From assembly GCA_036435485.1 (NCBI GenBank), contig CM071597.1, positions 146,751,647 to 146,815,646 on the forward strand: a DNA stretch of 64,000 nucleotides, in the 5' to 3' direction. The translations under genes and the position numbers were made by a program. The stretch is from Saposhnikovia divaricata. Taxonomy: Eukaryota > Streptophyta > Magnoliopsida > Apiales > Apiaceae. Below the pieces are notes generated by a model. The model made no database searches. It had not been told where the DNA came from and saw only the letters and a program-made list of their open reading frames with translations. This document shows, one piece after another, positions 59,523 to 64,000 of this stretch. Every line of letters begins with the position of its first letter. Within the stretch, counting starts at the first letter, position 1.

Positions 59523-59941
59523 TTTCAGATGTAGTGATGCAGTGGTCTAGTTGTCTAGTCATGTACGGACATAGTAGTGCCGGCTGTTGTAGGGATGGTT
59601 TTCTTGTACTTGTTTTCCCTTTTTGCAGACTAGACAGATAGACAGCGTATTTCACTTTTGACTTGTTGTTGTTGTTAGGATGGCTGTACTTTAAACTATC
59701 GTTGTAACTCGGATGTTGTACCTTTTCGGTACCTGGTATATATTTTTTTCCCTTTCAGTCATTACAATTTTGTTGGGATGTGATCACGAGTTTATTAGCA
59801 TATGTATTACTTTTCGATTAAGTTGCCATGAGATATAAAACTGTGGGATTTTAAACCCAATCATGTAAAGAATTATGCAAGGAAAAATCCTTTAAAACAG
59901 GTAAGTGAACCTAATGTATAATTTTCCAAATTTTCAGTAAA
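59523..59941 (+). other. Leader between the extra frame and gag of element 4
   Basis: No coding signal. It contains a pyrimidine-rich stretch (TATATTTTTTTCCCTTTCAG, ending near 59758) that could be a splice acceptor, though no donor is established. Confidence 0.45.
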
Positions 59942-61230
59942 ATGCCTCCAAGACGAATGGGCACTAGGGCTAACCCCCGAGAATCTACTGACCAAGAGAG
60001 TCACAACCAACACGAGGAAAACCATGAAAGTAGTGAAGAACAAGATCATGATTATAATGAGCAAGAAGATTCCCAGTATGGAGCAGAGGATGAACCCCTG
60101 TACTCTGAAGAATTTGAGGGGGAAATCGAGGGTGGAGAAACTGAAGTAGAACAGGAAGGGGAAAACCAGGGCGGAAACCCCATGGGCCAGTTTATGGATC
60201 TACTTAGGCAGAATTTGAACCAATACCCCCAACCACCACCAGGCAACAACACTTCAGTGGAAAATTCCTTTAGGGCCTTTAAGTCCCTTAAGCCCCCATA
60301 GTTCCACGGATCGGCTGATCCCGTTGAGGCGAGGGCCTGGATCAAGGAAATGGAAAAAATCTTTTGAGATTCTGAGTATCAATGAGGCTCAGAAGACTGT
60401 TTTTGCTACTTACCTACTAAAGGTAGAGGCCAATTACTGGTGGGAAGCCAAGAAGAACATAGAGGCTGATGCTGTCATAGCCTGGGAAAGGTTCAAACAA
60501 TTATTCCTGGAGAAGTACTTCCCGAAGTTCATGAAAACCCATATGGAACTTAAGTTCTTGGAACTGAAACAGAACAATATGTCAGTGGCTGACTATGAGG
60601 CCAAATTTACTGAGCTATCGAGATTTGTGCCAGAGTTTGTAGACACAGAAGAGAAGAAAGCTAACAGGTTTCAACAAGGGCTGAAGCAGTGGATCCAGAA
60701 TAGGGTGGCGGTTTTAGAGATTACAGATTATGCCACCTTGGTGCAGAAGGCAACCATTGTGGAGGCTGGTAGTGATCAGATGCAGAGAGAGAGAGAGAAA
60801 GGGGGGATAAAGAGAAAGCATGTTAGTATGGGCGGAAGATCCGCTGGAGGAAAACCCCCAACCAAGTTTAATCGAGGAGCGGTTTCCCTACCAAGGAGGA
60901 ATGTAGGATTTAAACCATCTGCGAGTGTAAGTGTGAGCCAGGGCGGCCATCAATCAGGAATGTCCCGTTCCAACCCTTCTCGACCTCCATTGCCATTGTG
61001 TGCTACTTGTGGGAAGAGGCACTCCGGGGTGTGCAACCTGAAGCAGATAAACTGTTACAAGTGTGGGCGAGCTGGGCACTATGCTACCTCTTGCACCACG
61101 GTCATCCCTAACAGCACAACCTGTTTCCAGTGTGGACAACGAGGGCACATGAGGAAGGATTGCCTAAGGAGCAAACCAGCAGCATCTGGAGCAAGCAAGG
61201 TTGCCTCAAATAGGCCACCAACTGGTAGGA
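59942..61230 (+). pseudogene. gag: gag of element 4 (broken)
   Basis: ATG at 59942 (MPPRRMGTRANPRES) opens an acidic N-terminus. TAG at 60299-60301 follows KSLKPP. An extra A in the A run near 60353 shifts the frame, and coding goes on in the next frame (WWEAKKN, FLEKYFPKF, FTELSRFVPE). Three Cys/His knuckles lie at about 60990-61170 (CATCGKRHSGVC, CYKCGRAGHYATSC, CFQCGQRGHMRKDC). The equivalent gag of element 1 lacks the homopolymer shift, which marks it as copy-specific damage. Confidence 0.9.
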
Positions 61231-64000
61231 CTTTTAATATGTCAGTACAAGATGCCGTGAGGGACACAGATGTGATAGCAGGTACTTTTTCTCTCAATTC
61301 AGTCAGTGCAAATGTCTTATTTGATTCAGGAGCAACTAAGTCTTTTATATCTAGAGATTTTGCGCATAAGTTGAAACTTAAAACCCAGCAACTAAGAGAT
61401 TCCTTACTAGTAGAAATAGCTAATCAGGAAATCGTACCGGTTAATTAAATTCACCCCGATTGTAAGCTAGAAATAGGAGGACGATCCTTCTATGTCGATT
61501 TAATTCCTTTTAAGCTAGGGGAATTCGATGTCATTTTGGGTATGGATTGGTTGTCTCGCAATGATGCGCGGATAGATTGTAAAGGGAAAAAGGTTAAGTT
61601 GAAAACTCTAGGGAAGAAAGAAATAGTGTTTAAGGGGATGCGACAGACCCAGAAAATTCTGACCATGGCGCAAACCAAGAGATTGTTACGAAAAGGGAAC
61701 GAGGCTTATTTAGCCTACGTTATAGACACTCAGAAGGAGGTGCCAAGATTGCACGACATTCTGGTAATTAATGAGTTCGAGGACGTGTTCCCACAAGATC
61801 TTCCCGGACTACCACCTGATAGGGTAATTGAGTTTGCCATCGAGTTAGCCCCGGGGACGGCGCCAGTTTCGAAGGCCCCGTACCGATTAGCCCCAGTAGA
61901 AATGAAGGAGCTAGCTAAACAATTACAGGAATTGTTGGATAAGGGCATGATAAGGCCCAGTGTGTCGCCTTGGGGCGCACCAGTGTTGTTTGTTAAGAAA
62001 AAGGATGGAAGTATGAGGTTATGCATCGACTACAGAGAATTGAACAAGCTAACCATAAAGAATAAGTATCCATTGCCCAGGATAGACGATTTGTTTGACC
62101 AGCTAAGAGGCGCTGAATACTTCTCTAAGATTGATTTGAGAACGGGATATCACCAACTGAAGATCAAACCTGAAGATATCCCGAAGACTGCATTCCGCAC
62201 CAGATATGGACATTATGAGTTCTTAGTTATGTCATTTGGATTGACCAACGCCCCAGCAGCCTTCATGGACCTAATGAATAGAGTGTTCAAGGAATATTTG
62301 GACAAATTCGTGATAGTTTTCATTGATGATATTCTCATCTACTCAAAGACAGGGGCAGAACACGCTGAACATTTAAGAATAACCTTAGAAATACTCAGGA
62401 AGGAGCAGTTATATGCCAAGTTCTCCAAGTGTGAGTTTTGGAAAAATGAGGTACAATTCTTAGGGCACGTGATCAATAGAGAAGGAGTGTTGGTTGACCC
62501 CTCCAAGATAGAAGCAGTTTCAAACTGGGAACGGCCAACTACTCCAACCGAGGTGAGGAGTTTCATTGGACTGGCCGGATATTACAGGAGATTTGTCCAA
62601 GACTTTGCGAAAATCGCAGCTCCATTAACTCGACTTACCCGTAAAACCGAGAAATTTGAATGGACTGAGAAATGCGAGAAGAGTTTCCAAGAGTTAAAGA
62701 AGAGACTGGTGACAGCCCCAGTGCTGGCATTACCTGATGGAAAAGGAGATTTCGTGATTTACAGTGATGCTTCGCATAAAGGACTGGGATGCGTGCTTAT
62801 GCAGCACGGCAAGGTAATAGCGTATGCGTCTAGGCAATTGAAGGATTATGAAGTCAGATATCCCACGCATGATCTAGAACTAGCAGCCATAGTCTTCGCT
62901 TTAAAGATTTGGAGACACTACCTGTATGGGGAAAAATGCGAGATTTACACAGACCATAAGAGCCTCAAATACATTTTCACTCAGAAAGAGCTTAACATGC
63001 GCCAGAGGAGATGGTTAGAGTTAATCAAGGATTACGACTGTGAAATTCGCTATCACCAGGGCAAAGCCAATGTGGTGGCTGACGCCCTTAGTAGGAAAGA
63101 GAAGCTCAAGATGATAACTTCAGAGAAAGAGCTAGTGAAAGATTTTGAAAAGTTGGAAATCGAGGTTAAGTTACCTGGAGAGGGCCAAGAAAAGTTGATG
63201 GAAATTAGAATCCAACCTCCATTGCTAGAAAAGATTAGACTGTGCCAGGAACGGATGATGGAGGAAGAAAAGAACTCCACAGAAGAGCTAATGACCGGGG
63301 AGGAAATTAAGTGCGAAAGAGACAAGGAAGGGATCATGAGGTACACATACAGGATATGGATCCCAAATGTTCAGGAACTCAAGAATGAGATTTTAAATGA
63401 GGCACACAACTCAAGATACTCAGTGCACCCCGGTAGCACCAAAATGTATAGGGATTTGAAGGAGTATTACTGGTGGCCCAATATGAAAAAGGACGTAGCA
63501 GAGTGGGTAAGCAGATGCTTGACCTGCCAACGAGTGAAGGCAGAGCACCAGAAACCCAGCGGACTTCTACATCCCTTAGAGATTCCAGAATGGAAATGGG
63601 AACACATAGCCATGGATTTCGTAGTAGGTTTACCAAGGACCAAGGCTAATCATGACGCCATATGGGTAATTGTAGATCGACTGACGAAATCGGCTCACTT
63701 TCTCCCGATCAACGAAAGGTACACGGTCGACAGACTAGTGGACATCTACTTAAAAGAGATAGTGGCGCGACATGGAATCCCAGTCGCAATAGTATCCGAT
63801 TGAGATCCTAGATTTAACTCCAGGTTTTGGAGAAGTTTTCAAGAATGTGTAGGGACCCGGCTGAACATGAGCACAGCCTACCACCCCCAGACAGATGGGC
63901 AAAGTGAAAGGACCATCCAAATGCTAGAGGATATGTTGAGAGTCTGCGCGATAGACTTCAAAGGAAATTGGGATGATCACTTGCCATTGATCGAGTTCTC
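61231..64000 (+). pseudogene. pol: pol of element 4: protease, RT, RNase H, integrase (runs off the window)
   Basis: In frame with gag apart from TAA at 61446-61448 and TGA at 63801-63803. Protease VLFDSGATKSFIS is near 61315. RT has RLCIDYRELNK (about 62020) and FIDDILIYSK (about 62320). RNase H has FVIYSDASHKGLG (about 62753). The integrase zinc motif (HPGSTKMY ... CLTCQRVKAEH) lies at about 63424-63550, then MDFVVGLPRT. The TGA replaces the Arg codon of SDRDPRF, consistent with CGA to TGA. The open stretch of 755 codons covers all RT/RNase H motifs, so decay is light. The integrase end and chromodomain-like tail are right of the window. Confidence 0.93.

Larger units (their letters stand above)
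53915..64000 (+). mobile_element. Element 4: Tekay-type Ty3/gypsy chromovirus, 5' part (family B)
   Basis: 5' LTR, primer site, an extra acidic frame, gag and pol to mid-integrase, then the window ends. AGCTA (53910-53914) would be the left target duplication. Gag-pol is close to element 1 in protein but the LTR is of family B. Confidence 0.93.

Noticed and set aside
1..64000. Host protein-coding gene, tRNA or rRNA
   Set aside because: Every convincing frame is retroelement-derived; only tRNA primer-site complements, not tRNA genes, were seen.

Overview
This window is plant nuclear DNA, almost certainly eudicot, made almost entirely of nested LTR retrotransposons. The lineages recognisable from protein motifs are Ty3/gypsy chromovirus of Tekay type (two LTR families, A and B), Ty3/gypsy Tat/Retand, Ty3/gypsy Athila and Ty1/copia SIRE/Maximus. 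I see no host gene, tRNA, rRNA or CRISPR. The species cannot be read from the sequence.

Layout. (1) 1-7844: 3' part of a + strand Tekay-type element (element 1, family A) with a broken gag-pol and its 3' LTR (4364-7844). (2) 7845-23392: a minus-strand family B LTR (element 2), cut at its left end by element 1 and split by a complete Tat element (9501-20772) flanked by the 5-bp duplication GTAAT. (3) 23393-36229: a + strand SIRE-type copia element with gag, pol, a very long additional (env-like) reading frame and its 3' LTR. Only the last 13 bp of its 5' LTR are present, because element 2 sits inside that LTR. (4) 36230-39665: the 5' end of a minus-strand Athila element (gag and 5' LTR), into whose gag the copia element inserted. 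(5) 39791-53581: a complete minus-strand family A element (element 3), flanked by TGGAT duplications and inserted into a minus-strand fragment of a second copia env-like frame (39666-39790 and 53582-53914). (6) 53915-64000: the 5' half of a + strand family B element (element 4) with a 4.56-kb LTR, primer site, extra upstream reading frame, gag and pol, running off the right edge.

Order of events from the nesting: Athila, then copia SIRE, then element 2, then element 1 and the Tat element. Separately, the reversed SIRE fragment was invaded by element 3 and bordered by element 4. The Tat element is young: its two 588-bp LTRs differ at 5 positions.

The most interesting points are: a three-exon antisense gene inside the Tat element with clean GT-AG introns and a TATA box; an array of nine perfect TTCnnGAA (heat-shock-element type) motifs upstream of the TATA box in the copia LTR, with six more just before its env-like frame; five distinct tandem-repeat families in the Tat 3' non-coding region; an extra acidic reading frame ahead of gag in element 4; and a sequence box conserved in all five Tekay LTR copies. 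All gag-pol frames carry stops or frameshifts, so none of these copies looks autonomous.
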